DNA from: Tridacna crocea
Lineage: Eukaryota > Mollusca > Bivalvia > Cardiida > Cardiidae
NCBI GenBank assembly: GCA_943736015.1
Contig: OX031065.1
Coordinates: 28,844,427-28,908,426 of the forward strand
DNA length: 64,000 nt
Direction: 5' to 3'
In this document: piece after piece, positions 1 to 10,694 of the stretch
Layout: every line of letters starts with the position of its first letter
Position numbering within the stretch: the stretch's first letter is position 1
Translations under genes and position numbers: made by a program
Notes under the pieces: generated by a model
The model's database searches: none
What the model was told of the DNA's origin: nothing
What the model saw: only the letters and a program-made list of their open reading frames with translations

Positions 1-136
1 TGCTGGTAGCCAGCATTTTCTCCTTTACCCACAATGTTTTCTTCCCTTTTAAATACATGTTTTAATATTCTGTAGTCACATTCATTTTGTCGTCTGCAAA
101 CATTTTCAATTTGGACCAGTCTAAAATTTTGTTAAA
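1..136 (+). mobile_element. TTAA hairpin element A, right part
   Basis: Cut by the window edge at the palindrome. The tail GTCTGCAAA..TTGGACCAGTCT is kept, and a second palindrome-arm fragment follows at 145-190. This is intron of the methyltransferase gene. Confidence 0.75.
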
Positions 137-250
137 AGATTTAGATCTGCTTCTTACCAGCATTTTTCTCCTTTTCCCACAATGATTTTAAAAGAGTTCA
201 GCAAGAGGGTTATTAATTACTCTGACGTGTGTGTGTTTTTTTTCGTACAG

Positions 251-790
251 GGTTGCATGGCACTACTACATACCATCATAGAAAAGCTAAAAATACATCT
301 AAAGAAAGATGTGATCAGTTTCGGGGACATACCATGTGGAGATCTACAGTGGATGTCATATTTTTTGAACACCCGATCTGATGTCAAGTACACTGGGATA
401 GATATTGTACCAGATTTGATCCAAAGACACAAGAGAACATACAGAAATAATCCAAACGTAAACTTTATCAATGCTGATGTTGTTCAGTCCCCTTTGAATG
501 TGTCCTTTGACTTTATTTTTAGCCGTCAAATGATGCAGCACTTTAAGAACAGTGATATCAATCGAGTCTTAAAGCATATTTCAGACAGTGGAACGAAGTA
601 TATGATAGCAACAACGTACACTGATTTAAAATACAATACAGAATTACTCTCAACAGGTAGTTACCGATTTAGACCAATGAACTTAGAATTACCGCCCTAT
701 AACTTGGTCCCTCCTATTTGTTCATATCGAGAGCCGGAGAGCAAAGTGGATTATCTAGCTCTATGGGAATTGCCATTGCGGACAAAATGA
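251..790 (+). CDS. Class I SAM-dependent methyltransferase-like protein, last coding exon (5' partial)
   Basis: The exon follows a T-rich tract and a TACAG acceptor at 246-250, continues in phase 0, and ends at TGA 788-790. The 179 residues read as a Rossmann-type methyltransferase domain. A motif-I-like DIPCGDLQWM (about residues 33-42) follows the helical start, YTGIDIVPDLI is the usual acidic motif II region, and FINADVV and FDFIFSRQMMQHF match motifs III and IV. It would bind S-adenosylmethionine; the substrate cannot be told. Open reading continues upstream of 251, but that part is intron carrying hairpin-repeat fragments. The PCGD form of motif I is known in a small group of uncharacterised methyltransferases. 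The N-terminal exons lie outside the window, so full length is unknown. Confidence 0.75.
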   Translation, partial: GCMALLHTIIEKLKIHLKKDVISFGDIPCGDLQWMSYFLNTRSDVKYTGIDIVPDLIQRHKRTYRNNPNVNFINADVVQSPLNVSFDFIFSRQMMQHFKNSDINRVLKHISDSGTKYMIATTYTDLKYNTELLSTGSYRFRPMNLELPPYNLVPPICSYREPESKVDYLALWELPLRTK

Positions 791-1110
791 TCTTGATTTT
801 TTTACCTTGTTTTTTTTTTTTTTATTGGTATTTTAATCTACTAAACAATCACATTCATGAGCTATGCTCTTTGAACATGGGGCTTAATGCATTTGTGAAA
901 AGTATCAACTCAGGTCAGCTTTCACAGTCGGCACAGGTTCGCCTAAGTGAAACTTTTGTAACTGGTCAATTTTTTGCATGACTAAGGACGAGTGTATCTC
1001 ATGACTCATAGTTACCATTCACAGACAAATCTCATTGAAAGAGATACATTTAAGTTATGGTCTGCAAATGCTTTCAATATGGACTGGTCTAACATATTTG
1101 TCCTTTGGGA

Positions 1111-1338
1111 AGGAGGTAACTCTATTGCATGATCCTGACTTTTATCATGTTTGAGAAAAAAAGGGGGCCCAGGGCTTTTAAAAACATTGTAGGTAAAGGA
1201 GAAAATGCTGGTAACCAGCATTTTCTCCTTTTTACTACAATGCTTTTTATCCTTTCAAAGACAAATTCCACAATTTGAGCCACATGTGAGGTGTCACCTT
1301 CAAATACTTTGAACTCTTGTCCATTGGGAAAGGGTTAT
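1111..1338 (+). mobile_element. TTAA hairpin element A, diverged
   Basis: The palindrome at 1183-1250 is intact near its apex. The left end is degenerate. A right-end fragment of another copy precedes it at 1054-1105. Confidence 0.7.
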
Positions 1339-1402
1339 CTAACTCGCTACCTCCTGAACACACATACAGGATCTGAAATGAGTTGGCTTTTGAGATAAAA
1401 TA

Positions 1403-1630
1403 TTAACTCATTACCAGACGACAATATTTTAGACTTGTCCAAATTGAAAGCATTTGCAGACGACAAAATAAAAGTGACTGAAAATTTAAAATTTGGTTTG
1501 TGAAGGGTAGAAAACATTGTGGAAAAAAGAGAAAACGCTGTTTACCAGCATTTTCTCCTTTTCCTACAATGTTTTCTAAAGGCTTCTTTCTTAGGGGCGT
1601 CAAAAGTAGGGATTGTGTGGTATAAAGCGA
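1403..1630 (-). mobile_element. TTAA hairpin element A
   Basis: TTAA at 1403-1406, apex near 1543. The far terminus is mutated after GTGTGGTA. Confidence 0.85.
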
Positions 1631-1942
1631 GCCTTTGTCGAGCTTAATAATGTCTGTCCGTGATGAGTTTAGTTGAATAAGATTTCATCAGAAGCTGCAA
1701 CAAATTTTCTTTTTATCACAAAATGAAATAACAGGAAATAAAGATCAAAATTAATGATGTGCAAAACCATTTATACATGTATATGCACTTGCGGTAATAT
1801 CTGTAAAACCCATTCACTTCAGTAAAATATGTGAATTGAGATGTCCAGAATGACGTATTGAATGTGCGCAAGATAAAAAAAAAATGTAATTACTTTGAAA
1901 ACAAGGGAGGTCATATGACAAAACTATTTAGAATTTGGCATA

Positions 1943-2170
1943 TTAACTCTTTACCACATGACAAAATTTTAGACTGGTTCAAATTGAAGGCATTTGCAGT
2001 CGCCAAATTAAAGGTGACTGAAAAATTGAAATTCGTTCAGGAAAGTGTAGAAAACACTGTGGGAAAAGGAGAAAATACTGGTTACCAGCATTTTCTCCTT
2101 TTCCTACAGTGTTTTCAAAAGGTTTCTTTCTCAGGGGCGTCAAAAGTAGGGATTGTGTGGTAAGGGTTAA
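1943..2170 (-). mobile_element. TTAA hairpin element A
   Basis: Complete, TTAA at 1943-1946 and 2167-2170. The palindrome has ACACTGTGG / CTACAGTGT arms. Confidence 0.9.
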
Positions 2171-2177
2171 ATTTGAC

Positions 2178-2408
2178 TTAATCCTTCTACCAAACAATCT
2201 CATGGTTTTTATGACCCTAAGATAGAAGCCTTTAGAAACATTGTGGGAAAAGGAGAAAATACTGGTAACCTGGATTTACTCCTTTTCCCACAATGCTTTC
2301 TACAGTTCTGGAAACAAATTTCAGTTTTTTAGTTACATTTATTTTGTTGTCTGCAAGTGCTTTGACTTTGGACTAGTCTACAATTTTGTCGTTTGGTACA
2401 GAGTAAAA
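2178..2408 (+). mobile_element. TTAA hairpin element A
   Basis: TTAA at 2178-2181, seven bases from the previous copy. Apex altered (GGTAACCTGGA). Confidence 0.8.
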
Positions 2409-2417
2409 AATCTACCT

Positions 2418-2465
2418 TTAACTCTTTACCAAGGGACAAAATTTTAGATAAGGGTAAAGTGTTAA
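2418..2465. mobile_element. 48-bp internally deleted hairpin element
   Basis: Both termini and both TTAA (2418-2421, 2462-2465) remain with only about 20 bp between them. The palindrome is lost. Confidence 0.65.
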
Positions 2466-2650
2466 CTGTGGGTTTTAAAAGCCCTGAGATAGTATGTTTT
2501 TGAAAATATGGGATGTGCCAAAATGCGGGTTACTAGCATTTACTCTATTTCTCACATTGTTTTCTACCATATCAATAGCAAATTCCATTATTTGAGCCCA
2601 ATACAGTTCCTCATCTTCGATTGCCAAGTAAGGGGCAAAGTCTCAAATTA
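2466..2650 (+). mobile_element. Degenerate hairpin element A
   Basis: Shows CCCTGAGA..GAAAATATGGGA, then an eroded palindrome and tail. No clear ends. Confidence 0.45.
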
Positions 2651-2679
2651 TGTTTTCTGGAAAAGTGTCATTGCACACA

Positions 2680-3463
2680 TTAAAGGTGGGTATTTAGAAC
2701 TTTCACATCACACCAAAGTAAAAAATATATATATCACTGAAATTTATATGAAAAAATAATACAAATCATCAATGATTAAGAATCATGAAATTACAAAATA
2801 AATTTTTTTTTATGGTATTCCCGTAAAAGGCTACATAGCTTCTTAAGCTACTAGTATTTTTAAATATCCCACCAAAAATAAAAAAAGCATTGTGGGAATG
2901 TTAACTCATTACCACACAATCCCTACTTTTGACGCCCCTAAGAAAGAAGCCTTTCGAAAACACTGTGGGAAAATGAGAAAATGCTGGTAACCAGCATTTT
3001 CTCACAGTGTTTTCTACCCTTCCCAGAATAAATTTCAATTTTTCAGTCAACTTTATTTTGTCATCTGCAAATACTTTCAATTTGGATCAGTCTAAATTTT
3101 TCTTGTGTGGTAAAGAGTTAAATGACTGGAAAGTGACTAATGACGCTTAAGTTCCATAAGATAACAAACATGTACATGTAATTATATTCCATATTATGTC
3201 TTCTTCGGATGCTATGTTTGAAGCTTCATCTGTATATTTCTGGTGTGTAAATGAGCGAATTGCTCATGTAAAAATAGAATATGTTTCCCGTCGGTGTCAA
3301 CCTGGCCTGTAGGAAATCTCTAATTTCTCTTGTTGTCGGATGGTTTTCGACTACTAGGGTTTTATGAATGAAAAGTATAAAGCTTTGGGAGTATAAGGGT
3401 GATTTTTTTGTATTTTGTATTTTTGTAAAATTTTTGTCCCAAAATCTGAAGGGCCATCTTTAA
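2680..3463 (-). mobile_element. TTAA element with AGGTGG ends, interrupted copy
   Basis: Flanked by TTAA at 2680-2683 and 3460-3463, with termini AGGTGG and CCATCT. A hairpin element at 2901-3121 interrupts it. Without the insert it is ~560 bp and matches 6342-6832 and 56675-57195. No coding capacity, so non-autonomous; TTAA targeting is as in piggyBac. Confidence 0.85.
2901..3121 (+). mobile_element. TTAA hairpin element A, nested insertion
   Basis: TTAA at 2901-2904 and 3118-3121. It lies inside 2680-3463. The related copy has an unoccupied TTAA at 6662-6665, so insertion with TTAA duplication can be read directly. Confidence 0.95.
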
Positions 3464-3790
3464 TGCAAACATATTGTGACAACCGCCATTTGAGTTTTAC
3501 ATTGAAAAAAACCCATGCTTTTCCACAGGTAATCAGTTTTATCAGTGTTACGGTGAAATATTCTAGTATCCAAAGCATACTGCATTATATCAACAACTGC
3601 ATACATGTAGTTATATAAAAACAGATTTCCTGAAATTAAAGGAGATGGGGGGAAACATAGTGACCTGTAGCAAATTTTGAGAAGTATACATGTATAACTA
3701 TCATTCCGATCCCTGTCAATTGTAAACTTCAGTTTGCCAAATACAGCATGAGTTGCTCCTCTTAGGCTGATATTAAATACTGTACCTTTT

Positions 3791-5400
3791 TTAGCTCACC
3801 CGAGTATAAAATGCTCAAGCTTGGCTTTTATAATCATGCTAGGTCAGGCGTCATTGTGCATTGTCTGTCATGCGTCGTCCAGTCACTATTTACCTAGTGT
3901 GTACTCTACAGGCCACATTTTTAGTTCACCTGAGCAAGAAGTGCTCCAAGTGAGCTATTGTGATCACTCACCGTCTGTCAGCGTCCATCCGATCACATTT
4001 CTTTGTTTACACTCTAGCATCTACATCTACAAATATTAACCAATAAGCACCAAACTTAGTCAGAATATATATGACCATAAAATCTCGGATAAGTTCGCTT
4101 ATGGGTCTAATCCGACTAGAACAACTAGAGTCATAAGCCCTTGAATTTTGAAAAATAGCTATACATGTATTTGCACTTTAGCATCTACAAATATCAACCA
4201 ATTAGCACCAAACTTTATCATATTCAAAATATATATGATTGTAAGACCTCGGATGAGTTCGATGATTGGTTTAATTGGATCAGAATGGCTGGAGTTATTT
4301 GCCCTTGAATGAGAAAAGTTAGTATATTTACATTTTTTTACACTCTAGCATCAACAATTTTTAACCCATCAGCACCAAACTTGGCCAAAATACTAGTATA
4401 TATGACCATAAGATCTGGTATGAGTTCGATCATTGGTCTAATCGGACAAGAACAATTGGTGTTATTTGCCGCTGCTTGTCCGGAATATAACTTTGTCATC
4501 TCTAGCCTGAACATCTTCAAATTTGATATGCATGATTGTTGAAAAATTACAGATTGGAGAACACAAGAACCATAACTCTTCCTATAACAAATTCTGAGTT
4601 ATTCCCCATTTGATCTTCATTTTCGAAGCATTTCTTGCTTGTCCAGAGCAAAATTTTGTCATCTTAACCCTTTCCCAAACACCAAATTTTGGACCACACC
4701 AAACTGAAAGCATTCTGCAGGTGACAACTTAACAGTTGATTTTTCTATATGACAGAGTAGAAAATATTGTGGGAAAAGGAGAAAATGCTGCTTACCAGAG
4801 TTTTCTCCTTTTCAAAAGGCTTCTATTCCTGACCCGTAAAAACCAGGGATTGTTTGGGAAAGGGTTAAGAAGAATGATTTGAAATATGTTGCAATATTTG
4901 GAATTGCAGTGCACAAGAATTGTAACTCTACCTTGTGCTGTCTGAGTAATTTCCCTTTGATTATCATTTTTACAGCATTTAGTGCTTGTCCGGAATATAA
5001 CTTTGTCAGGACGACTTCAAGCTTGATATGCATGTTTGTTGCAATGTTACTGAGTACAGTGCGCAAGAACAATAACTCTGCCTAGCGTAGATTTTGAGTA
5101 ATTCCACTTTGATCTTCATTTTTATAGTATTGCTTGCCTGTCCGGAATGAAAGTTTGAAGTTTTAAGTCAAATTGACATGAGACATAGTAAATACGTTTG
5201 TTGCATTGCCTGCCCTTTGCAACAATTGTACCTTCTTGACAAGTGGCGGTGAGATGGGCATATATTGCGACAATTTTCCGCTCTTGTTTCATTATCATTT
5301 GGCCTTGAACCTCAATATTTGGTATTTATCTTCATTTTAGACCTTTACTGCTTAGTACTCAGGTGAGCGATATAGGACAGGACCATCATGGTCCTCTTGT
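3791..5400 (+). mobile_element. ~1.6-kb element, GCTCACC start and GGTCCTCTTGT end
   Basis: Starts TTAGCTCACC and ends with ACTCAGGTGAGCGATATAG..GGTCCTCTTGT. Holds diverged tandem units (ACACTCTAGCATC..ACCAAACTT) at about 4010-4480. A second TTAGTTCACCTGAGC start at 3920 suggests two overlapping copies. Hairpin element 4664-4868 is nested in it. Confidence 0.7.
4664..4868 (-). mobile_element. TTAA hairpin element A, nested
   Basis: Complete with TTAA at both ends. The termini are CCCTTTCCCAAAC / GTTTGGGAAAGGG, closer to subfamily B ends. Apex mutated (GCTTACCAGAG). Confidence 0.88.
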
Positions 5401-5817
5401 CAGTTAGATACTTATGAAAATTGGCGAGAACAGTTGTCTTAAAAAAAAACTCTGACAAGCTTGGCATTGGGCCACATTGGATCAAAAAGTAGATCACTTG
5501 GACCAGTGTCAGAAAAGGCTGAATAAACATAGTTTTCTTCTAATTATCGTAAGATCTGAATACCTGTATTCATGTAGAGTTTTAATTGCTTTTTTATTTC
5601 AGAATACTCCATGACTGTATTACTGTACCATAAAATAATGTTATTATATTTTTGTAAGCTGATGTGTCTATAATAATATGGTGCAGTGTTGTGTTTATAA
5701 TGCACATATGTGTAAGCTTTTCTATTTTCTGTGTTTCTCAGCTTTAGACCCTGATTTACTGCCTGTACGAATTTGGCTATTTGAAGTAGTGATTGTATGA
5801 ATACATGCACCATGCTC

Positions 5818-5895
5818 TGTGAAAAGGGGGCTTAATGCATCTGTAGACAGTATCAACCATGTCAGCCTGCACAGACTTTATGCTTTTGGTAAATT
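5818..5895 (+). repeat. GCTTAATGCATCTG..CAGCCTGCACAGAC repeat
   Basis: Short dispersed repeat, also at 858-992, 22925-23120, 31258-31445 and 35325-35420. 5401-5817 and 5896-6060 show no gene or recognisable repeat. Confidence 0.5.
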
Positions 5896-6062
5896 TTCTG
5901 CTTGCCAAAAAACAAGTTTACTTTATCATTTTGTCGTTTTTTAAGAGAAAATGGAACTTTGGATCTGTATGAAGACTTAGTTGGTATTTTGATATTTAGG
6001 GGTAAAAAAAAACAGTCCCTCCCTGTTGGGTTATATGTTTGATTGCTATTTTGTGTACTTGC

Positions 6063-6175
6063 TTTAACCCTTAGGCTGCCAAGCCCGACTCATTTACCTT
6101 TTGCGGACAGCATACCTCAAGATCAGACTGCACATAACGTGTAATCTGACCTTGGATCTACATTGTCCGATAAGG
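6063..6175 (+). mobile_element. Family D element (GATCAGACTGCAC palindrome), partial
   Basis: Begins TTAACCCTTAGG. Carries CAAGATCAGACTGCACAT and its diverged inverse; right end missing. Confidence 0.6.
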
Positions 6176-6200
6176 AGATATTATTCCCCAAAACATACCT

Positions 6201-6341
6201 TTAACCCTTTACCACACAATCCCAACTTTTAACGACCCCAAGAAAGATGCCTGTAGAAAACATTGTAAGAAAAAGAGCAAATACTGGTAACCAGCATTTT
6301 TTCCTATTCCCACAATGTTTTCTAATCTTCTCAAAACAAGT
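6201..6341 (+). mobile_element. TTAA hairpin element A, left half
   Basis: Split by the AGGTGG element at 6342-6832. The matching right portion (AAATTTCAGTCAC..TAAAGAGTT) resumes at 6833-6868. Confidence 0.85.
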
Positions 6342-6832
6342 TTAAAGGTGGCCCTTCAGATTTTGAGACAAAAATTTTACAAGAATACAAAAAAAAATCA
6401 TCCTTATACTCCAAAAGCCTTATAATTGTAATTTATAAAACCCCATAGTCGAAAACCATCCGACAACTAGAGAAATTAGATATTTACTACAGCCAGGAAA
6501 TGGGAAACATGGTCTACTTTTACATGAGCAACTTGCTCATCTACATACAGAAAATATACAGACAAAGTTTCATACATAGCGTCCGAAGAAGACATAATGG
6601 AAAATAATTACATGTTTGTTATGTTATGGAATTTCAGCATCATTAGTCACGTGCCAGTAACTTAACATTCCCACAATGCTTTTTCTTTATATTGGCGGGA
6701 AATCTAAAAATAGCTTAAGAGGCTATGTAGCCTTTTAAGGGAATAGCACCAAAAAAACTTTTTTTTGCAATTTTATGATTCTTAATTATTGATGACTTGT
6801 AGGATGTGAAATTTCTAGATACCCACCTTTAA
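6342..6832 (+). mobile_element. TTAA element with AGGTGG ends, intact copy
   Basis: TTAA AGGTGG at the left, CCACCT TTAA at the right, 491 bp including both TTAA. Inserted in a hairpin element whose halves flank it. Contains the empty hairpin target TTAA at 6662-6665. Confidence 0.9.
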
Positions 6833-6929
6833 AAATTTCAGTCACTTTTTGTAAAGAGTTCAAATAACATTTGAGTTTTTACGATCGGATTGAAAATATT
6901 TCATTTATTTAGCAAGATAAAAAATGGTT

Positions 6930-7095
6930 AAATCTGTAGTTGATGGCTAAAATGTAGAAGTGTCCAATTCGAGAGCATTTGCAGACAATATATATAATAA
7001 ACCAGGCAAAATTTTTTGTTTGTATGGGTTAAAAAAAAAAAGTGATGGAGGAAGATCTTTCTCTTTTTCCAACAGTATTTCCAAAGCTAGCCTCC
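6930..7095 (-). mobile_element. Degenerate hairpin-like stretch
   Basis: AAGTGTCCAATTCGAGAGCA, then GCAGACAATA resembles the reversed tail of family A. The palindrome is eroded. Confidence 0.35.
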
Positions 7096-7308
7096 TTAAC
7101 CCTGGAACCAACTTAACTTGTTTTTGTGGACAGTGTAGATTAAGATCAGACTGCACAGAATGTGCAGTCTGATCTTAGATCTACACTGTCCACTATTTTG
7201 TTACATATTCTGACCCTAAAAAAAAAAACCAACTTGGTACAGCAATATTTCAGATGGTTTTTTTTTTCTATTTCAAAATGTCTGTTAATTCAGAACTTTA
7301 AGGGTTAA
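7096..7308 (+). mobile_element. Family D element with TTAA ends
   Basis: TTAACCCT at 7096 and AGGGTTAA at 7301-7308. The centre is a palindrome GATCAGACTGCACA / TGTGCAGTCTGATC with arms of about 27 bp. It shares outermost bases with the hairpin family. Confidence 0.75.
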
Positions 7309-7356
7309 TATTCTTAAAACTCATAACTTACCTTTCTTGTACGATGTGTAGTTTTA

Positions 7357-8790
7357 TTAGCTCACCTGAGCACAACATGCTCAAGGGGAGCTTTTAGAAT
7401 CACTGGATGTCCGTTGTCCGTCATGCAGTCTGTTGTCAACAATTCTTTAAACATCAACTCCTCCTAAACCGCTGGGCCAATTTGGACCAAACATGGCTGG
7501 AATGTTCCTTGGGAGGTCCTCTTTAAAAAAGTGTTCACAGAATTTGATTCTGTCAAAAACTCTGGTTGCCATGGCAACCGAATGGAATTTATTAAGAAAT
7601 TCTTTAAAAAATCTTCTTCACTGAAACCGATGGCCAGATTTTAAAATAATTTCACAGAGATGTTCCTTGGCTGACCTTTTTCAAAAACTGTACGTGAAAT
7701 TTTGATTGGTCAAGAAACATGGCTCTGGTGAATTGGGGCTACTTGCACTATGCAAAAATGAAAAAATTCTTAAAAATTCTTCTTCTCTGAAACCAATGGT
7801 CAGATTTTGAAATAATTTCACAGAGATGTTCCTTGGCTGACCCTTTACAAAAAATGTTCGTGAAATTTTGATCGGTCAAGAAACATGGCTCTGGTGAATG
7901 AGGGCTACTTACTTGCACTATACAGAAATGAAGAAATTCTTAAAAATTCTTCTTCTCTGAAACCGATGGTCAGATTTCGAAATAATTTCACAGAGATGTT
8001 CCTTGGGTGACCCCTTTCAAAAGTTGTCGTGAAATTTTGACAGGTCAAGAAACATGGCTCTGGTGAATGGAGGCTACTTGCACTATGGGGGAAATGAAGA
8101 AATTCTTAATAATTCTTCTTCTTTCAAATGGCTGGTCAGATTTTGAAATAATTTCACAGAGGTATTCCTTTGGTGACTCTTTTAAGAAATTGTTCGTGAA
8201 ATTTTGATTCATCAAGAAACATGGCTCTGGTGAATGGGGGCTACTTGCACTATATGGAAATGAAGAAATTCTTTAAAAATCTTTTTCTCTGAAACCCATA
8301 GTCAGATTTTAAAACAATTTCACAGCGATGTTCCTTTGGTGACCCTTTTCAAAATTTGTTTATGAAATTTTGATCCGTCCAGAAACATGACTCTGGTGAA
8401 TTGGGGCTACTTGCACTTTATGGACATGAAGAAATTCTTGAGAATTCTTTTTCTCTGAAACAGCTGGTCAGATTTTAAAATAATTTCACAGAGATATTTC
8501 TTACGTGACACTTTTCAAAAACTTTTGGTGAAATTTTGATAGGTCAAGAAACATGGCTCTGGTGAATGGGGGCTACTTGCACTTTACGGAAATTAAGAAA
8601 CTCCTAAAATTCTTCTCTTCTGAAACTGCTAGTCAGATTTTGAAAGGAATTTTACTGATGACCCTTTGAAAATTGCTTGGCAAAATAAGGACTTTGTTTC
8701 CAGTGTTTCAATACCTAAAAAAAAAAGGAATGCTATGGTCCTCTCAAAAATTGACGTGAGCGATCCAGTGCCGTTTTGAACCTCTTGTCT
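7357..8790 (+). mobile_element. ~1.4-kb GCTCACCTGAG element with tandem core
   Basis: Starts TTAGCTCACCTGAGCAC. Ends with TGAGCGATCC..CCTCTTGTC. The core (about 7580-8680) is ~7 diverged units of ~150 bp, each with TTCACAGAGATGTTCCTTGG and AAGAAACATGGCTCTGGTGA. No ORF of note. Confidence 0.8.
7580..8680 (+). repeat. Tandem array, ~150-bp unit
   Basis: Unit landmarks CAGATTTTGAAATAATTTC and GGGGCTACTTGCACTAT recur about seven times, diverged, in head-to-tail order. 8791-9148 beyond it holds nothing recognisable. Confidence 0.85.
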
Positions 8791-9148
8791 ATATATGTGC
8801 AGTTGGAAATTTGTAGTAATTAGTAGAAATTTGTGCCAGTATTTTGTAAGGTATTATTTACTTAAACTACAGCAAGGTTTCTTAATGTATCAATCACTGT
8901 TAAAAATTCACCTTATAATCTCTAGATGTATTTTTCTGTTTGGTTATAAGTTGACATCCTCGGAACCCAGATTTGAAGCATTACCTTTCTCTCCATGACT
9001 TGTAGATTACAGATAAATCGAAATTGGGTCAATGAGGATGGGACTTGAGGGATAATAAAAAAGTAATTTGTAAATGTACTTTGTATCGGTTTTATTAGTT
9101 AAATCTTAAGACACAAATTTTTACTTTTGATGAAAATTTCAACTCATT

Positions 9149-9376
9149 CCTTTCTAAACATTTACAACTTTTAAAGATCCTGGGAAAAAAAAGCCTTTCA
9201 AAGACATAGTCTGGAAAGAAGAAAATGCTGGTTACCAGCATTTTCTTCATTTCTCATGATGTTTTCTACTCTATCAAAGGATAAATTTTGCACCATTTGA
9301 ACCACGATAAAATTGTTGTCTGCAAATGCTTTCAAATTGGACAAGGCTTAAATTTTGTCGTCTGGTAAAGGATTAA
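9149..9376 (+). mobile_element. TTAA hairpin element A
   Basis: Right TTAA at 9373-9376. The left end reads CAACTCATTCC and has lost the TTAA. Apex GGTTACC. Confidence 0.82.
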
Positions 9377-9585
9377 CTCTAACTCGTCCAAAATGAAAGC
9401 ATTTGTAGACCACATATACTCTGGCTTAGATTATGCAATTGGTCTCTCAACAGGTAGAAAGCCTTGTAGGAAGAAGTGAAAAATACTGCGTAATAGCATT
9501 TCCTCCTTTTGCAACAGTATTTTCAAAAGCCGTAATACCAGAGTCGTGTAAAACATGGACATGTGTAGTGAAGGACTAACCTTGA
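9373..9585 (-). mobile_element. Degenerate hairpin element A
   Basis: Starts at the TTAA shared with the previous copy. Palindrome strongly eroded. Confidence 0.6.
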
Positions 9586-9599
9586 TATGTATACCTTGT

Positions 9600-9819
9600 A
9601 TTATTTCTTTACCAAATGACGAAATTTTAGACTTGTCCAAATTGAAAGCATTTGCACACTACAAAATAAACTTTGGCTCAAAAATTGAAACATAACTTTA
9701 AACGAGTAAAAAACATTGTGGGAAAAGGAGAAAATGCCGTTTTTCCTTTTATCGCAATGTTTTTAAAAGGCTTCCTTCTTAGGGTTGTTAAAAGTTGGTA
9801 TTGATTGGTAAAGGGTTAA
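9600..9819 (-). mobile_element. TTAA hairpin element A, apex deleted
   Basis: Right TTAA 9816-9819. The central GCTGGTTACCAGC is reduced to GCCG. Confidence 0.85.
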
Positions 9820-10041
9820 CCCATTACCACACAATCCCTACTTTCGACGCCCCTGAGAAAGAAGCCTTTAGAAAACATTGTGGGAAAAGAAAATGCTGGT
9901 AACCAGCATTTTCTCCTTTTCCCACAATGTTTTCTACCCTTTACAAAACAGATTTCCAATTTTCAGTCACTTTTATTTTGTCCTCTGCAAATGCTTTCAA
10001 TTTGGACCAGTCTAAAATATTGTCGTTTGGTAATGAGTTAA
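9816..10041 (+). mobile_element. TTAA hairpin element A
   Basis: Complete. Shares TTAA 9816-9819 with the opposite-strand copy to its left; right TTAA 10038-10041. Confidence 0.93.
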
Positions 10042-10184
10042 ACAATCACCAGAAAATTTTCTTTATTCAAGTAATGCAAAATTAAAGAAATAAAACTCTG
10101 GATACTATTTACTTGGTTTGTACTTTGGTTCTGAATTCCCTGTTAGTATTGTTTTGCCCTTCGTCAGCTTTGTTCCATTGGCCT

Positions 10185-10411
10185 TTAACCCTTTGCCACA
10201 TAATCCCTAGTTTTAACGACTAAGAAAAAGGCCTTTTGAAAACATGGTGGGAAAGGGAGAAAAGGCTAGTAACCAGAATTTTCTCCTTTTCCCACAATTT
10301 TTTCTTCCCTATCAAAGACAAATTCCATCATATTTTAGCCACATTCAATTTGTCATCTGCAAACACTGTCAATTCAGACAAGTCTACAATTTGGTCATTT
10401 GGCAAAGGGTT
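10185..10411 (+). mobile_element. TTAA hairpin element A
   Basis: Left TTAA at 10185. Apex GCTAGTAACCAGAAT is mismatched. Confidence 0.87.
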
Positions 10412-10498
10412 AGGTGAAATCCAGTCATTTTCTAATCTGGCTAACAATTGAGCCATAAAGCACCAGGGTTTTTTTGTGGGCTTTCTCAAACAAACACC

Positions 10499-10521
10499 GG
10501 GGGGGGGGGGGGGGGGGGGGG
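10499..10521 (+). repeat. Poly-G run
   Basis: About 23 G in a row on the + strand, 400 bp past the VIRMA stop. Length is prone to sequencing error. Confidence 0.9.
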
Positions 10522-10649
10522 AATGATTTATTCACAAAAAAAAAATACACTTCCTTTTTCTTGTCATGATCTGTTATCATTTTTTTTATTGGACAGCAAA
10601 GTTTCAATTTTTTTTTCATTTCAAAATGTAAGGCATTTATGAAATTCAC

Positions 10650-10655
10650 TTTATT
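10650..10655 (-). promoter_or_regulatory. Candidate VIRMA polyadenylation signal
   Basis: AATAAA on the minus strand 267 bp past the stop codon; a second AATAAA lies at 10585-10590. Using either would put hairpin element 10695-10902 inside the 3'UTR. No transcript data confirm it. Confidence 0.4.
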
Positions 10656-10694
10656 ATTAGTTTCTGTACTATATCATTTATGGCCATCTGACAT

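Noticed and set aside
7580..8680. CRISPR-like array
   Set aside because: Units are ~150 bp, diverged and head-to-tail without short unique spacers, in a eukaryotic genome.
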